From the NCBI RefSeq assembly GCF_000744935.1, contig NZ_JQMW01000009.1:496001-560000 (forward strand): a stretch of DNA of 64,000 bases. The letters run 5' to 3'. The notes beneath the pieces were generated by a model that saw only the letters and a program-made list of their open reading frames with translations, ran no database searches and was not told the origin of the DNA. Origin of the DNA: Clostridium sp. KNHs214. GTDB taxonomy: Bacteria; Bacillota; Clostridia; Clostridiales; Clostridiaceae. This document shows positions 44,273 to 53,170 of this stretch, in pieces. A program made the translations under genes and the position numbers. Numbering within the stretch: position 1 is the stretch's first letter; every line of letters starts with the position of its first letter.

Positions 44273-45727
44273 TTATGAAAGTTTTTCTATTCCTATTTTT
44301 ATTCTTCTTAAAGATTCTTCTTTCCCAAGTATATCAGCTAACTCGAAAGCACCACCTGGTGTGAATTGCTCACCTGATAGAGCTGTTCTTATAGGCCATA
44401 GCATTTGACCATTTTTGATTTCTAACTCTTTTATTAGAGAGAATACAGTGTTGTGTATTGAATCTAAAGACCAATCCTCTAAAGCTTCTAATATTGGAAG
44501 AACCTTTTGTAAATTTTCTAAAGAGTTTTCAGGGTTTGTTTTCATTTTTTTATGAGTATATATAGCTATATCATAATCAGGTAACTCTTGGAAGAATTTA
44601 ATCATTCCAGGTATTTCAGTCAATACTTCTGTTCTTGTATGAAGTAGCTCACTTATTTTCATTAAATCTATATTTTCATTAAATATTACTTCCTTATAGT
44701 AAGGAAGGGCTGTATTGTGGAACTCTTCTATAGATAGTTTTTTAATATATTCTCCATTCATCCATCTAAGTTTTTTAGTATCAAATACTGCTGGAGCTTT
44801 ATTTATATTTCTATAGTCAAAAGCTTTAGCTAATTCTTCTAAAGAGAATATTTCTTGGTTGTCGCCGGGGTTCCAGCCAAGAAGTGCTACGAAGTTTATA
44901 ACAGTATCTTTTAAATAACCATTTTCTAATAAATCTTCGAAAGAAGAATGACCACTTCTCTTACTTAATTTTTGATGTTCTTCATTAGTTATTAATGGGC
45001 AGTGTACATAAGTTGGAATATCCCATCCAAAAGCTTTGTAGAGACGGTTGTATTTTGGCGTAGATGAAAGGTACTCATTACCTCTAACTACGTGTGTAAT
45101 GCCCATTAAATGGTCGTCAACCACATTTGCAAAATTGTATGTTGGAAGTCCGTCTGATTTAATAAGTATCATATCATCTAATTCAGAGTTATCCACTGCA
45201 ATTTTTCCGTAAATTTCATCATCAAATACAGTTTGACCTTCTGTTGGGTTATTTTGTCTTATAACATAAGGAAGACCTTTTTTTAGGTTTTCTTCAATTT
45301 CTTCTTTTGAAAGGCCCATACAGTGTTTATCATATTTAAAAGGTCTCTTTAGAGCTTCTGCATTTTTTCTAAGCATATCTAATCTATCCTTTGAGCAGAA
45401 ACAGTAATAAGCCTCTCCCTTTTCTATTAATTGTTTAGCATATTCTAAATAAATATTTCTTCTTTCACTTTGAACGTAAGGTCCTACAGGACCGCCTATA
45501 TCTGGACCTTCATCATGTTTAAGGCCAGTTAGTTTTAAGGTGTTATATATAATGTCTACAGCACCTTCTACAAATCTCTCTTGATCTGTATCTTCAATTC
45601 TCAATATAAAATCACCATCTTCATGTTTTGCAATTAGATAGGCATATAAAGCTGTTCTTAAATTACCTACGTGCATTCTACCCGTTGGACTTGGGGCGAA
45701 TCTTGTTCTAACTCTTTTAGTACTCAT
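44273..45727 (-). CDS. gltX: Glutamyl-tRNA synthetase
   Basis: A 484-residue class I synthetase that charges tRNA-Glu. The HIGH-type motif is [12 protein letters not shown] near the N terminus and the KMSKS-type motif is [11 protein letters not shown] cysteine pair in the zinc-like region (YYCFCSKDR) is present. ATG 45727 has AGGAG eight bases upstream; the GTG at 45736 overlaps that site. The upstream leader contains a promoter and a terminator-like hairpin, so expression may be controlled by attenuation. Confidence 0.97.
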   Translation of the reverse strand: MSTKRVRTRFAPSPTGRMHVGNLRTALYAYLIAKHEDGDFILRIEDTDQERFVEGAVDIIYNTLKLTGLKHDEGPDIGGPVGPYVQSERRNIYLEYAKQLIEKGEAYYCFCSKDRLDMLRKNAEALKRPFKYDKHCMGLSKEEIEENLKKGLPYVIRQNNPTEGQTVFDDEIYGKIAVDNSELDDMILIKSDGLPTYNFANVVDDHLMGITHVVRGNEYLSSTPKYNRLYKAFGWDIPTYVHCPLITNEEHQKLSKRSGHSSFEDLLENGYLKDTVINFVALLGWNPGDNQEIFSLEELAKAFDYRNINKAPAVFDTKKLRWMNGEYIKKLSIEEFHNTALPYYKEVIFNENIDLMKISELLHTRTEVLTEIPGMIKFFQELPDYDIAIYTHKKMKTNPENSLENLQKVLPILEALEDWSLDSIHNTVFSLIKELEIKNGQMLWPIRTALSGEQFTPGGAFELADILGKEESLRRIKIGIEKLS

Positions 45728-45781
45728 ATATTTCACTCCTATGTATTAAAATTTATTTTAATCTTTTGAGGACTGCTACTA

Positions 45782-45888
45782 TAAAATAAAAACCTCTCAT
45801 CCTTGAGGACGAAAGGCATAAATGCCATAGGGATACCTCTGAATGATACCCTTTAATAATAAAATAGCGCTAGTTCACAATTACACAT
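45782..45888 (-). promoter_or_regulatory. gltX leader RNA with intrinsic terminator (putative attenuator)
   Basis: On the minus strand a 10-bp stem CCTTTCGTCC / GGATGAGAGG with loop TCAA (plus 45793-45816) is followed by TTTTTATTTTA. Just 5' are a small hairpin GGCATTTATGCC (45815-45826) that shares bases with the terminator stem, and a direct repeat GGTATC. All this lies between the promoter and gltX, with no T-box sequence. The class is not recognised. Confidence 0.6.
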
Positions 45889-45894
45889 AATATC

Positions 45895-45923
45895 ATAATA
45901 TAATAATGGTTTTTTTATGTCAA
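45895..45923 (-). promoter_or_regulatory. Sigma-A promoter of gltX
   Basis: Minus-strand TTGACA (45923-45918) and TATTAT (45900-45895) are spaced by 17 bases. The rest of 45924-46199 is AT-rich with no feature I can support. Confidence 0.75.
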
Positions 45924-46199
45924 GATTATGCAAGAATATTTTAAATTTAAAATTTATAATTTTAAATTAAAGGGAATTTATGTTTATAATATTTAGAAAG
46001 AATTTAAATCTTCACTAATTATTATTTTAATATATATTAAATTTTATTACTATAATTTTAGAAAGGGGATAAGAGTAGGTGGAAGAATAAGGTGTAAAAT
46101 TAAATACAAATTATCTCATAGGTAAAAATAATATATAGAAGGAATTAAGTATTGTTATGTAGAATAAATACATAATGCGAAAATTGAGGAGGTACCAAC

Positions 46200-46622
46200 A
46201 TGAATAATACTGCTACAAGATTTAGCAAGCTGCTAGAGAAAAATGGATTTCCTATGCCCATAATAAGAGTAAAGGAAAATGAAAATGAAACTATATTTGC
46301 TTTTGGTCAAATAATAAAAAATCACAATGTAAATGTGGTAATAGATTTTGATGAAGATAATACTTGTGTAGACTTTAACATATTTGATTTAATTCAACTA
46401 TCTGAGGAAAACAATAAAGAAAAAGTTTATGACTTAATAAATAGAATAAATGGGTCTTATAGATTTCCTAAATTTTATATAAATGAAGAGGGGTCAGTAA
46501 CAGCTCAAATAACAGTTCCTTATGAAAATTCTGTAAGTGAAGAAATGTTATTTGATATGTTGCGTTCTATGATGACTTTCTGCAATAATGTAATGGATGA
46601 CCTAGAAAAGGCCTCTAAATAG
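46200..46622 (+). CDS. YbjN-type / type III secretion chaperone-like domain protein
   Basis: A 140-residue acidic protein with the tandem beta-strand/helix pattern of the YbjN domain (FAFGQIIKNHNVNVVIDFDED, then INRINGSYRFPKFYINEEGSVTAQI). The last helix is MLFDMLRSMMTFCNNVMDDL. The fold is a dimeric chaperone-like domain; the molecular role in clostridia is not known. GAGGAGG precedes the ATG. The gene stands alone, with an AT-rich hairpin downstream. Confidence 0.7.
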   Translation: MNNTATRFSKLLEKNGFPMPIIRVKENENETIFAFGQIIKNHNVNVVIDFDEDNTCVDFNIFDLIQLSEENNKEKVYDLINRINGSYRFPKFYINEEGSVTAQITVPYENSVSEEMLFDMLRSMMTFCNNVMDDLEKASK

Positions 46623-46652
46623 CAACAATAATAGTGTGGTAGGATTATGTGA

Positions 46653-46735
46653 AAAATCTGACTTTAAGTTGGTAAAAATTATAATTAGATTCTATATATT
46701 AGCAATAAGCTACTAATAGTATCAGATTTTAATTA
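46653..46735 (+). terminator. Possible terminator after the YbjN-type gene
   Basis: AAAATCTGA (46653-46661) pairs perfectly with TCAGATTTT (46722-46730), and the 60-base loop contains a further small hairpin ATTAG / CTAAT. The long loop makes this weak. Confidence 0.35.
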
Positions 46736-46742
46736 TTTTACT

Positions 46743-46895
46743 TTAGGTACATGAAAAGAAATAATAAGTCAAAGATGCTGGCATATTTTGTGTCAGAAAA
46801 GGAAGCAGGTTCCGCCTTAGGCAGGACTATCATCGGTCTCTGATGACGCAAAATAGACTAGTATACTGACTTATTATTTATTTGAATGTACCTTA
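46743..46895. repeat. Family B palindromic repeat, copy 2 (inverted)
   Basis: TTAGGTACATGAAAAGAAATAA at the left and, inverted from the right, TAAGGTACATTCAAATAAAT match the two ends of the 22790 copy in opposite orientation. The middle GCAGGTTCCGCCTTAGGCAG also matches with small changes. Confidence 0.75.
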
Positions 46896-46993
46896 TTAAA
46901 GTTGGATTTTTTTTATTTTATTAAAATACAGCTATCCAAGTGAAAAAACAGCCAATTGACAAACTAATGAGTTAAAAAAGTGGGGGAATAAAA

Positions 46994-47605
46994 ATGCTTG
47001 TAGAAAATTTATTTAAAAGAGTGGATATGAATTATTTAATGGAGTATTTTAACAATCAGTACATAGAAATGTTTTGTAAAGAGTGTCCAAACTATGGAAA
47101 AGTATGGACGTGTCCACCACATAGTTTTGATTTAGAAGAAACTTTAAGAAAGTATAAGACTGCATATTTGGTAGGAACTTTAATTTATTCAGAGGAACTT
47201 CCAGAACACATACAAAAGTTAGTGAATAAAAATCCTTATGACATAGAAAAAGCTACAGAAATAATGATGGCAGAAGTCAGAAAGAAATTAGATAAGGAGC
47301 TTTTAAGGGTAGAAGAAGAAATACCTAAAAGTAGAGCGGTGTTTTCAGGTAAATGCTTATTTTGTGCAAAATGTACCAGAGAAGAAAATAATCAGTGTAA
47401 AAATCCTAAAATAATGAGAGTATCCCTAGAATCTTTTGGATTTGACATATGTAGAATATGTAGTGAAGTTTTAGGGGTGGAGATAGTTTGGGGACTTTAT
47501 GATTTGCCAACCTATGTAATACTAGTTAGTGTTATATTAAGTGAGGAAGAGGAAACGGATTATTCAGATATAGTGGAAAAGCACATTAATGCAATAGAAT
47601 TTTAA
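46994..47605 (+). CDS. DUF2284 predicted metal-binding protein
   Basis: The 203-residue protein is recognised by its cysteine pattern. An N-terminal CKECPNYGKVWTCPPHSFD is followed by SGKCLFCAKCTREENNQCKNP, and a last Cys pair lies in FDICRICSEVLGVE. This is the DUF2284 layout, thought to bind iron-sulfur or other metal centres; the function is unknown. GGGGG precedes the ATG by about 9 bases. It is flanked by family B copy 2 upstream and family A copy at 47637 downstream. Confidence 0.85.
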   Translation: MLVENLFKRVDMNYLMEYFNNQYIEMFCKECPNYGKVWTCPPHSFDLEETLRKYKTAYLVGTLIYSEELPEHIQKLVNKNPYDIEKATEIMMAEVRKKLDKELLRVEEEIPKSRAVFSGKCLFCAKCTREENNQCKNPKIMRVSLESFGFDICRICSEVLGVEIVWGLYDLPTYVILVSVILSEEEETDYSDIVEKHINAIEF

Positions 47606-47636
47606 ATGCTCAATCATCAATTAATTACTATATAAT

Positions 47637-47947
47637 GATTAATCCACAATAAGGTACAATGTAATGGAATTATGAAATTTCTCCTCCATGACTTGCATAA
47701 GAGCTAGGAACAATAAATTTAATTTAAGAAATTCTAATCTTTTAGCCATATAAAATTATCTAACGCTCACATTCAGCGTCCTGTCTCAGGTTCGCTAGCC
47801 TGGCGTCCTTTTAAGGGTTACGATAATTTTATCTGTCTAAAAGAAGAATTTCTAAAATTAAATTTAAATAGTTCCTTCGCTTCTTATGCAAGTCATTCCA
47901 GAGAAATTTCATAATTCAAGCAATGTAATACTTATTGTGGGATAATC
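47637..47947. mobile_element. Family A MITE-like element, full-length copy 2 (311 bp, inverted)
   Basis: The left end GATTAATCCACAATAAGG and right end CTTATTGTGGGATAATC delimit a giant imperfect palindrome. It is the reverse complement of the 10583 copy, including the central GCTCACATTCAGCGTCC and CTAGCCTGGCGTCC parts. The exact 7-bp flanks ATATAAT (47630-47636 and 47948-47954) are a target duplication. No ORF. Confidence 0.88.
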
Positions 47948-47983
47948 ATATAATACAAAATTTAAAATGTAGAATGTAAAATT

Positions 47984-48038
47984 AAAAAATCCAAAGGAAT
48001 TTTTTAAAAATTTGTATTTTTAAAAACCCCTTTGGATT
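47984..48038 (-). terminator. Rho-independent terminator after hutU
   Basis: Stem AATCCAAAGG / CCTTTGGATT with an AT-rich inner extension is followed on the minus strand by six T. Confidence 0.75.
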
Positions 48039-48052
48039 TTAATATTAAGATT

Positions 48053-50077
48053 CTATTTTAAATTATCGCAAATTATTTTGTCAATAAGTTTTTCGTCAGC
48101 AACATAAGGTATAGTGATGTGGTTTTCACCTTTTGTTTTTAGGTTGTAATCTATACTTGTTTCTACAGCATTTTCATTTCTAGCCCAAGAACGTCTTGCA
48201 ACTCCGCTCATAACATCCCAAGCCATAGCAGATTTGATGATATTATCAATTCTTTGGCTGCCATCTAGAACTAAACCAAAGCCTCCATTGACAGAGTTGC
48301 CTATGCCAACACCGCCGCCATTGTGAAGGGCAACTAGGCTCATACCTCTAGCAGAGTTTCCTGCAAAGCATTGTACTGCCATATCAGCAGTTATGTTGCT
48401 GCCGTCTTTAATGTTAGAAGTTTCTCTAAATGGTGAATCAGTACCACTTACATCGTGATGATCTCTTCCTATCATAACAGGTCCTATTTCGCCTTTTCTA
48501 ACCATATCATTGAATTTAAGTGCTATTCTCATTCTTCCTTCAGCATCTTGATAAAGAATTCTAGCTTCAGTGCCTACAACTAAGCCATTTTTTTCAGCGT
48601 CTCTAATCCATATATAGTTGTCTCTATCTTGTCCACGTCTATTTGGATCTATACATTCCATAGCTGCATGGTCTGTTTTTACTAGGTCTTCATGATCATG
48701 GCTTAAGCAAACCCATCTAAATGGTCCATAGCCATAGTCGAATAGCATAGGTCCCATAATGTCTTCAACATATGATGGGAATATAAATCCATCTTTTTCA
48801 TCTATGCCATTTTTGGATATTTCTTTTGCACCTGCATCAAAAACAGATTTCATAAATGAGTTACCATAATCAAAGAAATAAGTTCCTCTTTCTACTAGTA
48901 TCTTTACAAGTCTAAAGTGTTCTCTTAAAGTTTTATCTACCAGTTCTCTGTATTTATTTCTGTCATTCTTTAATAGGGCAGTTCTTTCTTCAAAAGTAAG
49001 TCCCTGAGGGCAATAGCCGCCATCGTAAGGTGCATGGCATGAAGTTTGGTCAGATAATAAATGAACCTTTATATTGTTTTTAACTATATAGTCTAATAAA
49101 TCAACAATATTTCCATGATATGCTATAGAAATAGATTTCTTAGCTTCCATAGCTTCGTGAGCCCATTTAATTACTTCTTCTAGATTAGAAGAAGCTTTGT
49201 TAACCCAACCTTGATCTAATCTTGTTTGAATTCTTGAATAGTCTACTTCAGCTATAATTCCAACGCCGTTAGCTATTTCTACAGCTTTTGGTTGAGCACC
49301 ACTCATTCCACCAAGACCAGAGGAAACAAATAAATATCCTTTTAAATCTCCATCATGAGGAATACCAAATTTTAATCTACCAGCATTTAATAAAGTATTA
49401 AATGTACCGTGAACTATACCTTGAGGTCCTATATACATCCATCCACCAGCAGTCATCTGACCGTAGTTGGAAACTCCAAGCTGCATTGCAGTGTGCCAAT
49501 TTTCTTGGTCATTAAACATACCTATTAAAAGACCATTAGTTATTATAACTCTTGGTGCTTCAGGCTTTGATTTAAATAAGCCTAGAGGATGACCTGATTC
49601 TATAACAAGAGTTTGATCTTCAGTTAATTCTTCTAAATACTTTTTAATTAATCTGTATTGCATCCAGTTTTGACACACTTGTCCAGTCTCTCCATAGGTA
49701 ACAAGCTCATAAGGGTAAAGTGCAACTTCAAAATCTAAGTTGTTGTCTATCATTACTTGGAATGCTTTACCTTCAATACATTTTCCCTTGTAGTCATTTA
49801 TAGATTTTCCATAAATTCTTCCTTCTGGACGGAACCTGTATCCGTAAATTCTTCCCCTAGTTAATAATTCATTCATGAACTCTGGTGCCAACTGTTCATG
49901 ATACTTTTCAGGTATATAGCGAAGAGCATTTTTTAAAGCTAATTTCGCCTGTGCTTTTGTAAGAGTAAATCCCCTATCTGGTGCACGTCTTATGCCTTTA
50001 ACAAATTCAGGCATTTTAGGAAGTTGTTCTTCCAATTTAATAGTCATAGCATTTGAAATATCTAAGTTAGTAATCAT
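48053..50077 (-). CDS. hutU: Urocanate hydratase
   Basis: A 674-residue enzyme of histidine breakdown that converts urocanate to imidazolonepropionate using tightly bound NAD+. The family segments SGLGGMSGAQPKAVEIANG (NAD binding), GYCPQGLTFEERTALL and LVALHNGGGVGIGNS are all present. It is of the long form, about 670 residues rather than 550. GGGGTGAG precedes the ATG. No other hut gene (hutH, hutI, hutG) is next to it; it is bounded downstream by its own terminator. Confidence 0.95.
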   Translation of the reverse strand: MITNLDISNAMTIKLEEQLPKMPEFVKGIRRAPDRGFTLTKAQAKLALKNALRYIPEKYHEQLAPEFMNELLTRGRIYGYRFRPEGRIYGKSINDYKGKCIEGKAFQVMIDNNLDFEVALYPYELVTYGETGQVCQNWMQYRLIKKYLEELTEDQTLVIESGHPLGLFKSKPEAPRVIITNGLLIGMFNDQENWHTAMQLGVSNYGQMTAGGWMYIGPQGIVHGTFNTLLNAGRLKFGIPHDGDLKGYLFVSSGLGGMSGAQPKAVEIANGVGIIAEVDYSRIQTRLDQGWVNKASSNLEEVIKWAHEAMEAKKSISIAYHGNIVDLLDYIVKNNIKVHLLSDQTSCHAPYDGGYCPQGLTFEERTALLKNDRNKYRELVDKTLREHFRLVKILVERGTYFFDYGNSFMKSVFDAGAKEISKNGIDEKDGFIFPSYVEDIMGPMLFDYGYGPFRWVCLSHDHEDLVKTDHAAMECIDPNRRGQDRDNYIWIRDAEKNGLVVGTEARILYQDAEGRMRIALKFNDMVRKGEIGPVMIGRDHHDVSGTDSPFRETSNIKDGSNITADMAVQCFAGNSARGMSLVALHNGGGVGIGNSVNGGFGLVLDGSQRIDNIIKSAMAWDVMSGVARRSWARNENAVETSIDYNLKTKGENHITIPYVADEKLIDKIICDNLK

Positions 50078-50254
50078 TAAAACTCACCCCGTAACTAATT
50101 AATTTTTTAACTTAACACTATATATATTCACTAAAAAATCGCATATTCCTTTTTAAAATTTCAAAATTTTATAGAATTTTAAAAGTTTTCTTTCATATGG
50201 CTATAAATTTTGCAACAAATTATTGTGCTAAAGTGAAAAAGTGATGCGAAAAAG

Positions 50255-50286
50255 CAAAAAAAAGAGATGAATTTGTCATCATCTCT
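50255..50286 (-). terminator. Rho-independent terminator after yjjW
   Basis: AGAGATGA (50263-50270) pairs with TCATCTCT (50279-50286); on the minus strand the stem is followed by eight T. Confidence 0.85.
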
Positions 50287-50293
50287 TTTTTTC

Positions 50294-51130
50294 TTAAACT
50301 ATAATCACATTTTTGCAACCGTTGCTTATTGCGATTCGTTGTAATTCTTCCATAAATTCTTTAGAAGGAGTGGAACTATTTATAAGTTCTTCTCTAACCC
50401 CTAGTGGTCGGTACTTTATTATCTTGTATATTGTATTAGGATTTAAAGATGCTATTAATTTGCTAACATTGTGAACATTAGATTTATTATTTAATAAATC
50501 TGGAACTATTACAGTTCTTATTTCATATAGTTTGTTTAACTTACTAAGTTTCTTTATATTTTTTAGTACAATATTATTTTCCATAGAAGTAAGCATTTTA
50601 TGTTCTTCCAAAGAGTAAGATTTTAAATCTATCATGGACTTATCCATTACTTCAAGAAGAGCAAGGTCTTCATATAAAGGTATTGAACCGTTGGTGTCCA
50701 CAAAGCAAGTTAATCCAAGTTTTTTAACTTCAGTAAATAAAGAAATTAGAAAGTCCTTTTGGAGAGTACATTCACCGCCGGAAACAGTAATTCCTTCTAT
50801 AAAAGGTTTAACTTTTTTTATTTCTAAAATAATATCCTCCACAGACATTTCTTTAACTTTAGGTGAAGCATTATAAGAGCAATTTTTTAAACATTCATCA
50901 CATTTTATACAAAGCTCTTCTTTCCAATGAACTTTGTGGTTTTCAAAAGAAAGTGCACCTGAAGAACAAGCACTTACACAATTTCCACAATGTATACATT
51001 TGTTTATAGTCTCAGGATTATGACAATAAAGACAATTGAAGTTACAACCTTGAAGAAATATAGATGTTCTATTGCCAGGGCCATCCACTGCGCTAAAAGG
51101 TATTATCCTATTTACTAGGGCTTTATTCAT
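50294..51130 (-). CDS. yjjW: YjjW-type glycyl radical enzyme activase (radical SAM)
   Basis: A 278-residue radical SAM enzyme. The SAM cluster motif is CNFNCLYC, preceded by DGPGNRTSIFLQGC. Between residues about 45 and 90 lie two ferredoxin-type Cys clusters, CIHCGNCVSAC and CIKCDECLKNC, as in activases of the PFL-AE type with extra clusters. Next are TVSGGE and the DLKS pocket. It would generate the glycyl radical on the YjjI-like partner, whose gene overlaps its start by 8 bases. It ends at a strong terminator. Confidence 0.92.
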   Translation of the reverse strand: MNKALVNRIIPFSAVDGPGNRTSIFLQGCNFNCLYCHNPETINKCIHCGNCVSACSSGALSFENHKVHWKEELCIKCDECLKNCSYNASPKVKEMSVEDIILEIKKVKPFIEGITVSGGECTLQKDFLISLFTEVKKLGLTCFVDTNGSIPLYEDLALLEVMDKSMIDLKSYSLEEHKMLTSMENNIVLKNIKKLSKLNKLYEIRTVIVPDLLNNKSNVHNVSKLIASLNPNTIYKIIKYRPLGVREELINSSTPSKEFMEELQRIAISNGCKNVIIV

Positions 51131-52616
51131 ATTTTCTTACCTTTCTTTCAAGAACTCTTTGATTTTTAACTGCTCCTAGGCCTAAAGCTACAGTATCTTG
51201 AAGTGCCTGCTCACCTTTTTCTAATTTTTCTATATCTGATTTTTTAACTAAATATCCTGTGATTCTAATAACATCTGAATCAGAAGAATAAAGTGAGAAG
51301 TATCTCATGTTTAAGCTAAAGGCACCCTTTATAATATCTAATATAAATTTAGGATTTCTCTTGGTAGTTTCCTCAAATGGGAATATATCACCAATACCTG
51401 ATGGAAAATACTTGTGGAAAGGTGCAGATTGAACTATGTGCTCATGAAGTTCTGGTTCCTCGCCTATAGGTATTCTACAGCCAGGGCTAATATTTTTATC
51501 GCTATCTATACCAACTTGTGCATGAAGTAAATATTTATTATCTGATTTTTCACAGTAAGGAGCTTTATGATTAGAGACTTCTTTGTATAATTTTTCAATT
51601 ATATCTAATCCCAATTTATTAGCTTCTTCTCCATGACCAAATCTATCTTCTAATTTGTCAGAGGAAACAAAGTGGTTTACGCATTCAGCAAGACCAAACA
51701 TTCCAAACATGGCAGAAAAGTTTTCTCTAGATATTAAGCCTTCTTTTACTAAGAAACTGCTCTCAAAGAATCCGCTTTCCTCTACAAGAAATTTAACTCT
51801 CTTATCCATGTAACGTGCCATTCTATCTACAGCGTTAGGTAGAACTTTATTTAAAAAGTCTTCTCTGTTGTCAGCTTTTTTAGCTAGAAAAGCTAGGTTA
51901 AGTCTGCATAAGGTATAACTTCCGCCTCCAGTGTAAAGCCCATTATAACAGCTTACTATATTGTAATTTTCTCCCAACTCATTAGAGAACATTTTATCAT
52001 TAGCAAAACTAGGTTTAGCAGTTACAAGAGCTGTATTTATACAATCTATAGCAAAATCCTCCGGCGTATTTTTGTTGTATTTAACAGTAATATTAGGAAT
52101 AGCTGTTTGAAGTTCTCTTTGTACTTTTAATATTATTCTGCCTGCTTTAGAGTCCCTTGGTCCCACATTAGCATGGCAGAAGGAGTCAGTTAAAGTTCTG
52201 TCTATGTGAAGTAAAAACATTTTTATAGCTCTATAGGCTTCTTGTTCATTTTCTACATAAGGATCTAACAAATAATCAATATTTCCTAAAGATACAGGGA
52301 AAGATGTGATTGATGGTACATGCTTATATAGAATTAATAAGTTGTTAACAGCTTCCCATATATCGCTAGCTGGTTCAAGTCCTAAAAATTCACTGCCATT
52401 TTTCATGAATTTTTCGTAATCAGGAACTATATATCTAGGTCTATAAGGGGCGTGTCCTTCACCTAAATCGCATATAACTCCAGCATTTAAATATTCTTTT
52501 GAATCCGCATCTATGTTTAAAATATCTAAAGAATCTTCTGCAGCTCTAGCTAGACTCAATACTTTTTGTTCATAAGTTAAAGTGGTATCTTTTATAATAT
52601 TTAATATTTTGTCCAT
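51123..52616 (-). CDS. yjjI: YjjI-family glycyl radical enzyme
   Basis: The 497-residue protein matches the YjjI (DUF3029) family of glycyl radical enzymes. The C-terminal glycyl loop is VIRITGYLVK, with the Gly of RITGY expected to carry the radical. The chain has several Cys that could be the thiyl site (for example CYNGLYTGGGSYTLC), but I cannot fix which. The reaction of YjjI is not established. ATG 52616 follows AGGAG; the open frame continues to 52691, but that part overlaps a family A repeat and is discarded. The partner activase is yjjW. Confidence 0.88.
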   Translation of the reverse strand: MDKILNIIKDTTLTYEQKVLSLARAAEDSLDILNIDADSKEYLNAGVICDLGEGHAPYRPRYIVPDYEKFMKNGSEFLGLEPASDIWEAVNNLLILYKHVPSITSFPVSLGNIDYLLDPYVENEQEAYRAIKMFLLHIDRTLTDSFCHANVGPRDSKAGRIILKVQRELQTAIPNITVKYNKNTPEDFAIDCINTALVTAKPSFANDKMFSNELGENYNIVSCYNGLYTGGGSYTLCRLNLAFLAKKADNREDFLNKVLPNAVDRMARYMDKRVKFLVEESGFFESSFLVKEGLISRENFSAMFGMFGLAECVNHFVSSDKLEDRFGHGEEANKLGLDIIEKLYKEVSNHKAPYCEKSDNKYLLHAQVGIDSDKNISPGCRIPIGEEPELHEHIVQSAPFHKYFPSGIGDIFPFEETTKRNPKFILDIIKGAFSLNMRYFSLYSSDSDVIRITGYLVKKSDIEKLEKGEQALQDTVALGLGAVKNQRVLERKVRKYE

Positions 52617-52637
52617 AGTTTTCACACTCCTATACGA

Positions 52638-52726
52638 TAAATTTAAACAGTTCCTTTGCTTCTTATGCAAGGCATTCCAGAGAAATTCCATAATTCAGGT
52701 AATGTAATGCTTTTTGTGGGATAATC
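52638..52726. mobile_element. Family A element, half copy upstream of yjjI
   Basis: One complete arm is present, from AAATTTAAACAGTTCC to CTTTTTGTGGGATAATC, matching the right half of the 47637 copy. The other arm and a target duplication are missing. It lies 22 bases before the yjjI start and is thus likely in its 5' untranslated region or promoter. Confidence 0.75.
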
Positions 52727-52964
52727 ATAATATAACAATACAAATGTGTAACTGTTTACACATTTGCATATAATAATTTATATTAATTACATTTTACAAT
52801 TTTTCAATAGAAATATCAATGTATAATACGATAAATTCATACAAATTTCGTCACAGGCATTTCTAAAAAAATCTAATTGAATATTATACCTAGTGTTAAG
52901 AAAATTGAACAAGTGGCAGCTAATTATTGACTAGGAATTGAAAATGGTTTTATTTAAAATAATA

Positions 52965-52973
52965 TGATATAAT
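52965..52973 (+). promoter_or_regulatory. Extended -10 promoter element before the GerM-type gene
   Basis: TGATATAAT combines TG with a consensus TATAAT. No good -35 is seen. A second TATAAT occurs at 52979-52984. Confidence 0.45.
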
Positions 52974-53036
52974 TCTAATATAATAGAGTGTTATTCAGTG
53001 ATTATCTGCTTCAATACTTTAATATTCTATAGAAGT

Positions 53037-53130
53037 GTGGGAGAAGGGTAGTTACGATTCTGGACAAGTAGTGGGTGCAGGAGATTCATCTTAATTAAAC
53101 TCCCGCTGAAGCTAAAAATTACTTCAACAT
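53037..53130 (+). other. Possible structured leader before the GerM-type lipoprotein gene
   Basis: Two 5' segments, GTGGGAG (53037-53043) and GCAGGAG (53077-53083), can each pair with CTCCCGC (53100-53106), giving alternative folds. A second small hairpin TGAAG / CTTCA follows. No known riboswitch class is recognised, and it could be a mobile element end. Confidence 0.35.
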
Positions 53131-53170
53131 TAGTTTAAATTATTTTAATTAAAATAGGAGGCAAAAAATT

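Noticed and set aside
45850-45888. ATG with an 11-codon frame (MCNCELALFYY) at the start of the gltX leader, as a leader peptide
   Set aside because: It would be almost leaderless with no ribosome site, and its codons are not enriched for Glu.
6800-52726. Family A copies as a CRISPR array or REP-type cluster
   Set aside because: Copies are dispersed over 46 kb with long terminal inverted repeats and flanking target duplications; no regular repeat-spacer arrangement exists in the window.
53077-53106. Calling the leader before the GerM-type gene a known riboswitch (TPP, SAM, THF, ZTP)
   Set aside because: None of the conserved core sequences of those classes is present.
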